This document shows, in pieces, positions 23,961 to 35,900 of a DNA stretch of 64,000 bases. This stretch comes from Zonotrichia leucophrys gambelii. Lineage: Eukaryota; Chordata; Aves; Passeriformes; Passerellidae. The notes under the pieces were generated by a model, which saw nothing but the letters and a program-made list of their open reading frames with translations, was not told where the DNA came from and made no database searches. A program made the translations under genes and the position numbers. Each line of letters opens with the position of its first letter. The stretch's first letter is position 1. The stretch lies in the NCBI RefSeq assembly GCF_028769735.1, contig NC_088175.1, forward strand, positions 1,240,001 through 1,304,000, given 5' to 3'.

Positions 23961-26900
23961 GCTGCTCTGCCGGACTCTAGAAAAGGTCATTTCCATTAGA
24001 GTCCTCTTTTTACAGTCGGAGCTGAACTCTGCAAAGTAACCATAGCTCCTCTTTCCATCTCCTGTTAATGCTGTCATCCTCTGGGATGACACAACTGTCT
24101 AAATTTAGTTGTCTTATAGCTGCGAGACACGAGCACACACACATAGCAGCTCTCCTTTCTCTCTTGCAGCATTTAGACATGTCTAATTTCGTTCATGTGC
24201 TCAAAAAGTCTGAGTGCCTCTGGCACACACGTGTAAAAGTGCAGAGTTTAGGTATACACATGTATCTGTGGTGGTTTTTTCCCCCATGAGAGTGGGAGAT
24301 GTTTTTACTACAGCGTGCCAAATACTTCACCCGGAAGGCAAGGCATCAGCCTGGAAAATGTATGTCAGGCAAACTCTGAAATGTGCACCCTGTTAAAGAG
24401 AAATGGGAATCTGACTTTCCCCAGACCTGTGCTGCTCTGCAGGCAGTGTGAGCGTGTATGATAGAGAATTAATGCTGCTACTCAAAATAATGGCATGGTT
24501 TTAATAGCAGCCCTTTAGCTTTCCTCTGAGGTTGACAAGAATTAATGGAGAAAATAATGTGCCATTTTAAGAGGTGATTGGGGCAGAATTAATGTTCTAG
24601 CTCCAGAAACATCCGGATATTTAGAGGAGCAAGCTGTATTTTTGCAGCATTTGCTCTGAGTGGATTATAGCTACACCACCGAGAGACTGAAATGGTTTTT
24701 TTTTTCCTTAATGTTTTATCTGCTTTCCCGATGTGTGAAAGGGACTCCAGAAAGCAAGGTCAAAGTTAGAGAATTGGGTGTAACATCAGAACTCTTATTT
24801 ATCCCTGTTACTAAGCCCTGTGGGGATGCTGAAATAGCACTTTGTCCTCCTGTGGTCCAGCTGCTCGCCGTGTTTGTCCTGATTTTGCCACCTGAGCCAT
24901 GAGTGTTTCTCCTTGATCCACCACGGCAGGTGACCCTTCAGCAGTGCCGTGCTGCCAGAAATGCTCGCTGAGCCCGTGCGAGGGGGAAATCTTACCAGAA
25001 CTGCTGAGATTACCCCAGAACGACCCTTTGCAGACTGACTCCGCACCCTCAGGTAAAGAACAAGTTTGGAAACTTCAGCTGCTTGGGCGGAGTGAGGGAA
25101 TTTACCGGGATTAATGTCGAAAGGGGGTGAACCTGGAATTATTAATTTATTCTGTAGGGGAAAGCAGTGGGACTCTGAGGAGGGAGACAGGAATAGTCAC
25201 TCAGCCATTAAGTCTCATGCCTTCATGCCCTCACGAGAGCCATTCAGATGCTTGTGCCTTGTACACATGTGTGCCCAGGGAGCATCTGCAATTAGAGAGC
25301 TCTGCAGAGCAATCAGCAAACTAAAAGGCGGTTTTAAAGTGCAAAGGCAGCAGACAGGAGTGCGGCTGGGGGTCCCCAGCTCCCCGTGAGGCAGTGAAAG
25401 GGGGCTTGCTCTGCCTGATAAGGCTGATATGCTAGAGGGGCTCGATATGCTTAGAAGGGCTGCCATCGATTGGCAGCCGTGTGAAATCCCGGGGCTGGCA
25501 TGTGTTTTCGATCCACATGTTCATCTGCCCGTGGTCTGGTAGTTTTGCATGATCAGCTGGGAATCCCACAGTGGGACCAGCTGCTTGTGCTGCCCTAGGA
25601 GAGGAGAAAAGCGGCAGCAGAGCATGTGAAAGCAGGAGCACGTTTCAGCTGAGCACCCCCTAATTGCGAGGGCTCTGAAGGTTGGGGACGGGGGAGTTTG
25701 TCACCGTACTTTGACAGCAGCAGCAAGGACACGGTGATGCGTCCTGCCATGTCAAAGTCACATCTCCTGCTGATGATAAAGGCCGGTTTCTGTGTGCTCA
25801 GGAGCCTCAGGTTTTGTGTTTGAGCACACAAGGGATGCTCAGTGAAGGTCTCCGGCTCAAGCAGCCGTAGCTCGCATATTGATCGCTCTCCTTCAGGCTG
25901 CGATGGGAACCCTGCAGGGCAGCGGCACATTTGAGTCACCAGCCCGGCGGGGCCGGCTCCGTGCTCACCCCCTGCAGGTGTCTGCATCAACAACCAAACA
26001 GCATCGATTCGGACGAGCCCTTTCTCTGCAGCGCTGAGCAGGCAGGGAGGAATTTTCCTCCCGAGGAAAGGCAGGGGAGGTGCAGGAGCAGGCAGGTGAG
26101 GGGATGCTCCCGAGGGCTCACGTAACAAGTTCTGTGACGGGGCTTGCAGATCCCTCTCTGTTGTTTGAGATGCAAAGGCACAAGCTCAGGTGGTTTTTTT
26201 CCTGGATGTTCAATTATTTTTTAAACCCCGTTCTAGCTCCTGTCTCGGGTAGACTGGAAATCGCCCGGCATTAATTCATGCCGAGGAGGGGCTGCTGTCA
26301 CCGGGGCAATGCAGGAGCGCAGGTGAAGCGACTTTGCTGCAATTTGCTGTTCAAACGGGAAGTTGCCACGATATAAATCTATTTCCAACCCGATTTAGAT
26401 AAGACAGCCCTCTGTCCAAACACGCCTAATAACTCTGCGGGTACCACACCACAGAGCACCACAATAATTCCCGGAGAAACAAACAGGAACGGACACATTT
26501 TGCTCTGTTGAAAGTACAATTAAAACCCTGGCGAGGCTGACCCTGAGAGCTCCCAGCCTGAGACAGAGGCAGCCCTTTATCTATTCCCCCACTGCCGCGA
26601 GTGGGATTTCTACTCCGAACTCCCATTAGCGCTAATGGCAGCTCCAGCCGGTGTGCCCTGCATTCCGGGATGCAAACCCCGGGCATCTCTGGGTCTGCCG
26701 ATCCCACGGTGCAAATTGCACCGAGCCCTCGGGGAGCAGCGCAGGGCTTGGGGGTGAGCGCTGCCGGGATGCTGGATGCGCTTTCCCGGCGCTCCTCCAG
26801 GCTGGAAGGACAAAGCTCAGGCTGGGGACTCAGCGCTGGGGTGGTTGGGAGGTTTTTGGCCCCGTGCCTTGACTTGTGGTGTAGCGCTGGAGAAAACGTA

Positions 26901-29900
26901 ATGTGATTAAGATGTATCTGTCTCTGAGCTGGAGTGAGGCAGAGGCAGTGACTCACAGCACCTCGCTGGAGCTGTCAAAACACTTGGCTGGCGAGAATAG
27001 CCTTCTACACAAAAAGCACTGATTCAATGTGTTTATATTTAAACAAAACGCCAAGGGTCTGATTCACTGCGGCATTACTACAGCCCCGGGTGGCTGTAAC
27101 CCCGGCCAAGCAGCTCCCAGGCACTCACAGAGGCACGGAGAGCTGATTTCCAGTGAGGATTAGAGAAAGGCTGGGTCCTTGGGAGCCTCCTGCATGGAGA
27201 TGGTCCCTGGAGGGCTCAGCATCACTGCTGGTGTCGGGGGCACAGTGCAAGGGCACAGCTGGTGCTGAACCTGCAGGCAGATGTGTGGGCACCAGCAGCA
27301 GCCACAAAAGAGATGGTGATGGAATGAGTGGTGGTGGGATGGCAGCTGCTCTGATCACAAGAGCAGACCCTGAACTCCTCTTGGGCAGCCCTGGGGTGGG
27401 ATTTGGGTGCCTCCAGCTCTATCTCACCCTGCAGGTGTGCAGGCAGCACCTCTTCCCTCCGGGGGAGCTGAGCTGAGCCACCTGTGACAGCCCCTGGAGC
27501 TGCTGAGCTGGGATGTGGGTGCTCCAAACTCTGCAGATTTGGAGCTGCTGGGATTTGCTGACAGATGGTGTGGTGTTGAACAGCTTGGGGCGACTTTGCT
27601 CCTCAAATGTAGTCTTTCATTTAAAACTGGGAACACATTTCAAGCCAAACTTACTGAGCCTAGAGATGCTCTTGGTGTTTGCTTGGTTGTTGTTTCTCTT
27701 CCTTGCTCCTAAACTGAGTTGTGGGTGTTGGGGTGAGGGGGTTGTGACAACTTTGCTGCTTTAGCTGATGTAAGGAATTTAAATTCAGCCAACCATTATT
27801 TAGGGATTTAAATTCAGCCAACCAGGGGTGTGTCCCAGGCTGGTGCTGAACCTAACCCCAGAAAGGGGATGCCAGCTGGGTGTTCAATGAACCCTCTGCC
27901 AGGATGGTCATATGTGTCCCTCAGCAAAATACAATTTTTCTGTCTGCTCCTGCCAGCCAACCCGTGGCATGTGCAAACCCACAGCCCTCCTTCCCTCCCA
28001 GCCACAGGCTGCCAGAGCTCCTTCCCTTGTCCTGGCTCCCTGATGTCTCCAGCACCAGCTGTGCTCAGGGGATGCTGAATTTCAGTCACCCTCCATCTCT
28101 TGGGCAGGGAGCGGAATTCCCGTGGCCTGGAGCAGCAAGGGAGAGTTTTGCATGGAGCTGGGGGAGCTGCACAACTGAGCTGAGATGCTCTGTATGTGGT
28201 TGTCTGTGCTGCCCCTGCACTCAGGGTGATTTTCTACTTCCTCTGCGCGCAGGCAGTGATAGGGCTGTGCTTCCAGCCTTTTCCCTGAAAAGCACTAGGG
28301 AGTGTGTTTTAGCATTTAGAGGTTTGGTTTGAAGAAGGGACCTACCTGTGTGCTGGCTTTGGCTCCTTTCCCAGCCCTGACAGCCTGGGTGGCTCTGGGA
28401 ATGTCACTTCATCAGTCTGTACCTTTGTTATCCTCAGAGCAGTGTGAGGGAAGCTGAAATGTTCTCCCATCCGTGGCCCTGGGAGATGAATGCATTTGTT
28501 GTTGTGCTCAGGTAACACAGCACAGTGAGGTTTCACCTAGGAGAACACGATATCAGAGTAATTAAATATCCAGGCTGCCCAGGCTCTGGGGTAACTCAAA
28601 TATTGGAATGAAAGTTGCAGGCAGAGGAGGTTGCTGCACATGAATTTAAAGCTGTGTTTGCAGCTGTGCCAGTGGAGTGGTGATGACCACAGCCCTGCCC
28701 TTGCCCTTGAGAGCTGAGTGGGGTGCTGGGAGCATCTCTGGTGTGTGTGAGTGTCCAGGGAACTGGAACCTTGACAGCCTTGGCAGTGTGGTCCCACTGT
28801 GAGAGCAGTAGTCCCTCTCCTGGAGAAATGCTGCTCTGAAGTGCAGCCCATGGCCTGATGGGTCCCAGAGCAGGGCTGAGAGCTTTTTGCTCCAAATGGG
28901 GTTTCAATCCACCTGTCAGTTTTCTGTACAGACCTGCAGAATTCTTCATGCAAAACCCCCATCTTCACAGACTTAAAATCCAATGAGAAAATGCAAGAAT
29001 CCTCTCACTGAAGGGATTTCTTCTTCAGCCCCTTCTTGTGGGTTTTTGATGTAGAAGGAAGGGAGGACACATTGCTCCTTCCTGCCAGTGAAGGGGAGAT
29101 GCTGTCAGTGCCTGGAATGGTTCTGTGGGTATCTCAGCACCCTCAGCAGCATCTCAGGCTCAAGGAGCCCCTCACGCCCCATGGAAGGATCCTTCCAGCA
29201 ACAAGAGGTCTGTGTTCTGGCTCTGCAATACATTATTGCTTTTCTGTTGTGTCAGGGAACCAAATCCTTTATTTCTTCAGAAAAATGAAGTTTCAAATGC
29301 TACCATAAAGAGATCCCAATTTGGGGAAGAAAATATTTTCCATAGGACCTGACTTTGAGTTATTCTGTGAAATGTCTTTGTGTCTCTGGATACTCTCTTC
29401 CCCTGGATTGCCTTTAGACATCAGTATAATAAAGTTTGGGTGGTTTTTCGTTTGTTTGCTTGTTTTTGTTGTTGTTTTTTTAAAAGTACATTTAAAAGCA
29501 AATAACAGAAATTTCTTATTAAAAGGAGGGTTTGGGAGGAGATTGTGCTTCCCAGAAATGCACAGGGCTCCTGATGCTTTCTGGTGAATAGCCAAGCAAA
29601 GCCCAGTCCTGGCTCTCACAGGGACCCAGTGCTCTCCAGGCTGAGTACCACTGGAATTATGCACCTCGTTAAGATGCTGAATTAGCACCATGTCACCTTT
29701 CCAGAGAGATGAGCAAGCTCAGATGAGGCAGCCCAGAGAGCCCTGGTCCTCTGGAGGAACAGAGCTCCCCATGGTTTTTGCCACAGGACAAAAGCCCAGT
29801 AATTCCTTTTCTTATCCCAAATGTTGACCCTCCGTCCTCTGTGCCCTGCAAAACTGAAGCCACCCGGAGAGCAAACCCACTCCATCACCCTCCCACTGAA

Positions 29901-30411
29901 CTGGGGCTCTCCTGCTCTTCTGAGACAACACCACCATCTAGTGAGAGCAATCTGCATTGGTTTTCCAGGGAAGCCACGGAACCCCGTGTGTGATGGGTGG
30001 AAATCAAACCCCAATCCTCACCCACACACCCCCCAGCAGGGCACAGGCTCCCCTGTCCTGCACTCAGGTGCCCCATCCTGGTCAGGGACATTCCCATCTC
30101 GGGCATCTCCTGCCTGCTCCGTGCGGCTGTGGCTGCCCTGACACCCACTCAGCTGTAGGACAGGAGACCCTGCCTGTGCCCAGGGCTGTGGTGGTCCCTC
30201 CAGAGAGGGGCTGGCTGTGCTGGCAAAGCTCAGGGTGGCTCTTTCAGAGACAGCTTCACATTTGCCAGCCTCTCAATTGTGATTCCAGCAGGTTGAGGGC
30301 TGCAGGCTGAGTGTTGACCCCCTCTGTATCCTCCTTGCCCTGCACGCCCCAGACTGTGATGCTGCAGTCACCCTGGCCAATACTGACTTTTCTTTTTCCT
30401 CTTTTGTGCAG
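23726..30411 (+). other. Probable first intron of the SERTAD4-like gene
   Basis: The intron runs from GTGAGT at 23726 to TTTTGTGCAG at 30411. It shows no clear transposon over 24-27 kb and retains scattered CpGs and AT-rich blocks, which may mark conserved non-coding elements. A 2-copy tandem repeat lies at 27773-27825 (GGAATTTAAATTCAGCCAACCA). I searched for a first coding exon like the SERTAD4 N-terminus and found none. Long minus-strand frames at 25595-26128 and 26426-26956 have no recognisable homology. Confidence 0.5.
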
Positions 30412-30528
30412 AGCTGATCTGATCGGGGCCTACCAAAGACATTAACGACGTCGAAAGTAGCTTACTTTAAGAGAAAATATGCAGAAGAAGAACATTTACA
30501 TCAAGATTACCATGAGTATTGTCCAAAA
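30412..30528 (+). CDS. SERTAD4-like gene, exon 2 (with in-frame TGA at its start)
   Basis: A very strong acceptor (TTCTTTTTCCTCTTTTGTGCAG, ends 30411) precedes it and GTGAGT follows at 30529. From 30418 the frame reads SDRGLPKTLTTSKVAYFKRK and continues YAEEEHLHQDYHEYCPK. This resembles the SERTAD4 segment just before its SERTA domain, where TTSK, YFKRKY and EEE are conserved. The exon ends in phase 0 and joins the SERTA-domain exon in frame. However, the same frame has TGA at 30415-30417. It lies within a CTGAT-CTGAT duplication (30414-30423); with a single CTGAT the frame would be open to the acceptor. There is no in-frame ATG. Either the start is misplaced or the gene is damaged. Confidence 0.7.
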
Positions 30529-30823
30529 GTGAGTATCTCCCTCACTCCAGACCCCAACGATTCCCCTCATTTCAGTCCTTGAAAGATTGCCATGCGTATT
30601 GTCCAAAAGTGAATATCTACTTCATTCCAGACCCCAACCCTCCCCCTAACTTCATTTCCTTGCAAGATTATCATGAGTATTGTCCAAAAGTGAGTATCTC
30701 AGTCACTCCAGACCCCAACCATTCCCCTAATTTCATTCCTTGAAAGATTACCGTGAATATTGTCCAAAAGTGAGTATCTCCCTCACTCTAGACCCCAACC
30801 CTCTCCCTAATTTCATTCCTTGA
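30503..30823 (+). repeat. Four 80-bp tandem copies of the exon-2/intron junction
   Basis: Units start at 30503, 30583, 30664 and 30744 (spacing 80, 81, 80). Each holds AAGATTACCATGAGTATTGT-like exon sequence, then CCAAAA and the donor GTGAGT, then intron sequence ending CATTCCTTG. Copy 1 spans the real exon end (coding for DYHEYCPK) and donor; copies 3 and 4 keep GTGAGT, while copy 2 has GTGAAT. The array fills nearly all of the 324-bp intron. Reading through the first donor meets an in-frame TGA at 30580-30582, so using later donors would truncate the protein. Confidence 0.95.
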
Positions 30824-30852
30824 TGCTAAAGACCCACCCATTTACTCCCCAG
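30529..30852 (+). other. Short intron between the SERTA-gene exons
   Basis: A 324-bp phase-0 intron from GTGAGT (30529) to TTTACTCCCCAG (30852), almost wholly made of the 80-bp tandem array. Confidence 0.75.
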
Positions 30853-31227
30853 CACCTGATACTACCAGAGGACCGGACTTGTATCCTAAAACTGTCTCTG
30901 CAGAAGCTGCGCTTCCTGGACGACCCCGAGGCCTATCTCCGTAGGTCGGTATTAATTAACAATCTGTTGAGGAAGATCCACCTAGAGACAGAGAGGGAGA
31001 GCTATGAATACTTTAAGGAGGCTCCGTGCTGTAGGACTGCCTACTCTGACGCACGAAAACGGCTGAAGCTGATGGTGCAGGAGTGCTGTTCCCAGTCGCT
31101 CTATTATGAAGAGCTGCACTCGTATCGCATCGTGCCTTACTCCGCAGAGAGCGCCGTCTACGGCATGGGCTACACGGGCAGCCACCTGGAGCAAAATCCT
31201 CAGTTGCTTATTTATAAAATGAATTAA
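30853..31227 (+). CDS. SERTAD4-like protein, SERTA-domain terminal exon
   Basis: Acceptor TTTACTCCCCAG ends at 30852. The phase-0 frame is open for 124 codons to TAA at 31225-31227. It contains a SERTA motif: [20 protein letters not shown] followed by [14 protein letters not shown]. The spacing and the [18 protein letters not shown] core are those of SERTAD4 rather than SERTAD1-3. A later [13 protein letters not shown]...YYEEL segment weakly matches SERTAD4's RKR...EEC...FYQE region. SERTAD4 is much longer after the domain; here only about 85 residues follow, and they differ strongly. SERTA proteins are transcriptional co-regulators, some binding cyclin/CDK or E2F partners; the role of this one is unknown. 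An ATG at 30823 in the preceding intron is in frame and could serve a retained-intron transcript. Confidence 0.85.
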   Translation, partial: HLILPEDRTCILKLSLQKLRFLDDPEAYLRRSVLINNLLRKIHLETERESYEYFKEAPCCRTAYSDARKRLKLMVQECCSQSLYYEELHSYRIVPYSAESAVYGMGYTGSHLEQNPQLLIYKMN

Positions 31228-32557
31228 AAAAGTAGCTGTTAGACCCACTGATGTTTGTTTCTGAATGCTTGGACTGCTTGTTGAGGTGTTGAGGTGAGGC
31301 ACTGATTGCAGAGGTGTTTGCGATGATCATCGGGAGGCGGAGAGGGAGCTGAGTGGAAGGTGCTTTGGATAATGCTCTGTTAACCCCCGGTGTGAAGCAC
31401 CTTGCACAGAGAGGTGCAAGAGAGAGGTCCTAAACCTGCAGAGACTGCGTGCAAGGCGGTTTGTAGAAACAAAGCTGCACTTGAAGTCACCTGTGTGTAG
31501 ATACGGATGCTCCCAATCCCTTTCGCAGTTAAATTCCGCCATCCCCGGTGCAAGGGGAGCCCCCAAAGCAGTGGAGTAGTCTAACAGTGAGGAGTAAAAC
31601 ACAAGTTATCTGCTGTAAAAGTCTAGACAGAAAGTTTCTTTGAGAATTGCTTTGACCATGAAGGAGTCAGTGCCAAAGGAATCAGTCTTTAGCTTAGGAT
31701 TTTTAGAGACTGAACTCGCTTGCTACTTACAGACACTCTGTACTGAGATTTGCAAGGGTTTGTGGGTTGGTTTTTTTAAAAAATAATTGCATTCACTTTT
31801 TACTTATATTATCTCTTAGCTGGTATCTACTTTGCTATTTTAATGCAAACCAGAATGACTCACAGGAAAGATTGTTTCTTCAGCCCATCATCAGTGTTCC
31901 CTTAACTTCATTTGCCTCTTTCCCTAGCTGTTTCCCTGAATACTTCTTTGCATGCTAATTTGCTGTTTGGCCCGAGGTTCACAGTGGTGCTAGGGAGTAG
32001 ACAGCAATTTCTTTTTATGTGGACTATAAAAGGCAGAAAAACAATGATAACTCTCATAGATAGAGAATGAATGTATCTGACAGATGATGGTAAGACCTCA
32101 GAGGCTCTCCTGATAAAATTGCTCAGCATTAGTAATAATGTTTCAGGTTAAGTGAAATGTCTAATTTCAATCTGGGAATTAACTTTAAAATATGTAAATA
32201 TATATATTTCACAAGCTATGGCATGTGGGATGTTCAGCAAACGGAATGACTACAAGTGGAAAGTTTCACAGCTGCCAAAGCTACGTCATGAAAATACCAA
32301 AGAGTAACATTAGGGAAAAGATGATGCTCCAGCAATGGGGCCAGAAGCAGAGATTGCACTATAATCTGGGGGAATGTGATTAATGAGCCTGTAAATTAGC
32401 TGTCAGGGACCTGCATCCCAGAACTGCTGAACAAAAACATGAGATGGTTCAAAGCCTGTCAAAGTCCTGCAGGTCTGTTGGCTTTGCCTCACTGGCTATC
32501 ACCTCTTTAAAGCTTTAAAACAAAGTTAATAATAGTGCACACTCAGCTGGAGGCAGA

Positions 32558-32593
32558 TATATATATATATACATATATATATACATATATATC
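32558..32593 (+). repeat. (TA)n microsatellite, interrupted
   Basis: Alternating AT with two TAC interruptions. Another shorter (TA)n lies at about 34479-34494. Confidence 0.9.
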
Positions 32594-34832
32594 TAAGAAC
32601 CAAATTTTTTATTTGTTTTGAAAGGCTTTGCTCTTGCAGATGTGGCTGATACTATTTCTGAAGCATTATATAGTGTGAACAAATACTGTGGCTTGCCAGG
32701 AATGTGCTTTTTGTGTCAGATTCCTCCTGTCACCCTGCTCAGAGCACCCTGGTCGTGTGTGTCACACATATCATCACAGCTCCCAGGCACATGTTAGTGC
32801 TGGAGGAAAGGCAAAAGCAGAAAGGTGTGAAGAACAAAGTTAACTCTGGTATCAGTAGTTAGAAGTCAGTACAGGTTTAGGAGACAGAAAGAAGCAGTAA
32901 AATCCAGATTTTTTTTTTATTAAAAAAAAATAATGTCAGCAGTGTAATTCAAAACAAGGATAACCTGCAAACTGGAGAATATAAACATTTCAGATACTGT
33001 GGGAAGGCTGAAAAAGCAGGGCAGTGCTGTTTGGGAGGTGCTGCTAGTCATGATGAATGTTCAGATCTCTGTTTTTGCTTTGAGACAAGTCATATTTACT
33101 TATCTCTTAGAAAAGGCTGTCTTTCAATCCTCAGCCAGTGCAGTTCAGCCTCAGAGCTTCCTGGCTGTGCATGGTTTGATTCCTGCTGCCCTGGGCCTGC
33201 ACCAGCCCAAAATCATGCAGCTGGTTCAGTTGCATGACTTGAGAAATGGTTTCAATGCGGTTTGAGAAATTTCCAGAGGGACGGGGCCATGCCCACTTCA
33301 ACATGGGAGAGCCCAGGTTGCTGCTCAGGGGTGTAGGACAGCCACAGTGTGAGCAGTAAGAGCTGGCAGAGAGGCCCATTTGCTGCTGTCAGAGGTGCCA
33401 TTGTGCCCCAGGAGCTCCCTGCCCTCTGCAGCTCTGGGAACGCCTCTGCCACCCCAGGGCCGGGGGAATGGTGAGGGAAAATTGCTCCTGTCTTCTGATT
33501 TTTCAAACCATGTAATTTTCCACTCTGAAGTGGTTTGAGTTATGCAATTTTTTTCTCTTAGTGTCCATTTTCACTTGATTTCATAACGATCCAGCATGTA
33601 CAGGAAATGCTTAAATGCTTCTTTTCTCTCGCTGGCTGACTTTTTATATTCATAGGATGGCTCTGGCTTGAATAAACAAATCTTTTAACTTAAAATTAGA
33701 AATGTTTCAATGTAATGAAAAAAGCTCAGTAGGATCAAAGTCTTTAACATCACCTGAACAAAAAAACATTGGCCCTGTCAGATTCACCTTTGAAGAGGTT
33801 CTTTGCCTGCTGAAAGAGGGAAATACTTTCTTGCCTATTGAAAGCTTCTCTGTGAAGGCATTGTGATAACTGAACAGATATAACAGACAAAAATCTGCAT
33901 CAGGTCACAAAACTCCTTGGGCTACCTAGGACAGAGGATGATAATTTACTCATGTTTTTCTCATGTGCTGTTTTCTTGGAGAAAACACATTGTCTCTACT
34001 TTTTTTTCTTAATTTTCACTTGCTCCAGGAGCTGTTAAAATGGATTATTTCTTTCTAGAGAACAAATTGAGTTTTTTATAGTTGACTTTTTCATATGGCA
34101 TTGAATCAAAGGTTCACTATTCTACATGCTTTAAGTCTGCTTCAGTTTTTACTGCCTTCTGCTTTGCCCAGTGATTGGTGCTGCTGAAAAGTGGGTCTGA
34201 AAATTTTGATTTGAATGCTTAAAAATAGTTTATAGGGTGATAAAGAAGTAAAAATTTGCAATAACATTGCAAGTGACTCCCAAGATATTTGACACCTTTT
34301 GAATTATATACTTATATTGATTTTAGCATTTAGTTGCCAAGTTACTGGGTACCAGCATTTTAATACAGCTACATACAGTGATTTTTCTTTTTTGGGTTTG
34401 TAGCTACAGTTCAGCTCTTCTGGTTTCTGATGTGAGAATCTGTCTGTAGGTGGTCAACTTTCAGTGAGATAGATTTTTATATATATATATGTTCTATTAT
34501 GACTGCATTAGGAACTCCTACATATGGGCTATGTTTGCACTGGATGTAAAGAAAGTCCTTGCTTCCCTTTGACTCAGTTGCCTTGGAGATGGAATATTCA
34601 TCAGAGAGAATATAGATGAGCTGGGTAACAAGGACAGACTTGGTGAGGAGAGCTGATAATTTTGAAAAAGACTGGCTTAGGACATTTCATTTCCACCTGG
34701 GAACTGCAGCACACTTGGCTGTAATTAGTGTTTCTATGAGTTGAGTTTTCTTTGTGCTGCTTTTCTGGCTGGACATGGGTGGGGTCCACGGTGTGGGTGT
34801 GGGTGGGGTCTGGTGCAGAGCCCCAGCACTGA

Positions 34833-34950
34833 GTTTGAGCATCCTGCCCTAGTGCAGGTGTCCCCACCCATGGCAGGAGGGTTGGAACCAGGCGGTCTTT
34901 AAGGTCTCTTCCAACTCAAACCATTCCATGATTCCATGCTTCTGTGACAT
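34833..34950 (+). mobile_element. CR1 LINE 3' fragment
   Basis: Reads TTTGAGCA...GGTGTCCCCACCCATGGCAGG, then GGTCTTTAAGGTCTCTTCCAA and CCATTCCATGATTCCATG, which is the diverged CR1 3' end including its tail motif. Sense orientation. Confidence 0.88.
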
Positions 34951-35873
34951 TAGGGCCCTGATCCTGTAAATGCTTCGGTTATCACCTGATTTCCTCACTC
35001 AGAGCCTCCTGAGAGGCTCCTTGTGTGCTTGATGCTCAGCATGTGCACGAGCTTGTGCGGGGCTGGGGCTGCCAGCTCCCCCTCAATTGCCATGTTATCA
35101 GTGACAGTGACCCTGAGCTGCTGCTTCAGCTCTCCAACACATCTCTCTTGCACTGTAAATTGAATTTCTGTTTTCCAATGAATGTGTGAGTATATGGACT
35201 ATTGTGCCTTAAAGTCCCACCCTCGTTCGAGCCTCTGTAAATGTTCTGTAAATCCGCAAACCGTCCATTGCTGGTATCTCCGTGCACTCTCTCCAGATCT
35301 GATTTGGTACTTGGCAGGACCTTGGGAAACCCAACCCTGACCTCAGTTTGCCATGAACACAAGAGGGGATCTGCTAATTCCCTCTTTTCTTTATTCAGAT
35401 TGCTTTCCTCTCTGACATTCATGAAATTCTGTTTTTCTGGTTTCTGCCATAGTTGGGCTCTGGGCTGCCTGCAGCACCAGAAGCCCCTTGTAGCAACTCA
35501 GAAAGTTGTAAAAAAGTTGTCTCCAGATTTTAAATACCACCTGTGGAATGCTCCCAGGAGGGAATCACAGCTGCATATAGCAACTGTGGCAGGTGTTGTC
35601 AAGTATATCATCATATATTTGACACAACTGACAAAGCAGAGAAGGGAACACCTATTTCTATTGAAATGCATGAGCCTGCATTATGTGAAATACATGGTGA
35701 TTATACACCAAATAATTGGAATAATACCTACTGGTTCTGTAACAAAAAAAAGCCTTTTAATGTTTAAAATTACCTGGGACCTGACTGAAGGTTTTTATGA
35801 AATTGTTTTCTAAAGTGAATAGTAGAAAAAAATGTATATGTATTTTAAATATACGTATGATGTGCATGTTATT

Positions 35874-35879
35874 AATAAA
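35874..35879 (+). terminator. Candidate polyadenylation signal AATAAA
   Basis: Canonical hexamer followed within about 30 bases by a T/G-rich element. It is the best candidate end for a transcript crossing the SERTA exon, but other hexamers exist. Confidence 0.4.
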
Positions 35880-35900
35880 GATCTATTTCTATTGAACCAG

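Larger units (their letters stand above)
31228..35900 (+). other. Candidate long 3' UTR of the SERTA gene
   Basis: No exon is recognisable. The sequence is AT-rich, with AATAAA at 33671-33676 and 35874-35879, the latter followed by a T/G-rich stretch (TTGTTGATTGTATGTTATTTGG) as expected downstream of a cleavage site. It includes TA repeats and a CR1 fragment at 34833-34950. A single UTR through the whole interval is inference; the 190-codon frame at 35241-35813 shows no homology I know. Confidence 0.35.

Noticed and set aside
23453..24092. Proline/arginine-rich frames on both strands of the CpG island (125 and 196 codons)
   Set aside because: GC-rich DNA yields long frames by chance; no homology to SERTAD4 or other proteins, and the plus frame runs through a good splice donor.
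25595..26956. Minus-strand frames of 177 and 176 codons
   Set aside because: No recognisable domain, no splice context; more likely stop-poor intron sequence.
30519..30743. 74-codon frame of repeated HEYCPKVSIS-like units
   Set aside because: It is the 80-bp tandem array read through the intron; only the first eight residues of the unit belong to the exon.
35241..35813. 190-codon plus-strand frame
   Set aside because: No homology I can name, biased toward hydrophobic low-complexity sequence, lies in the probable 3' UTR.
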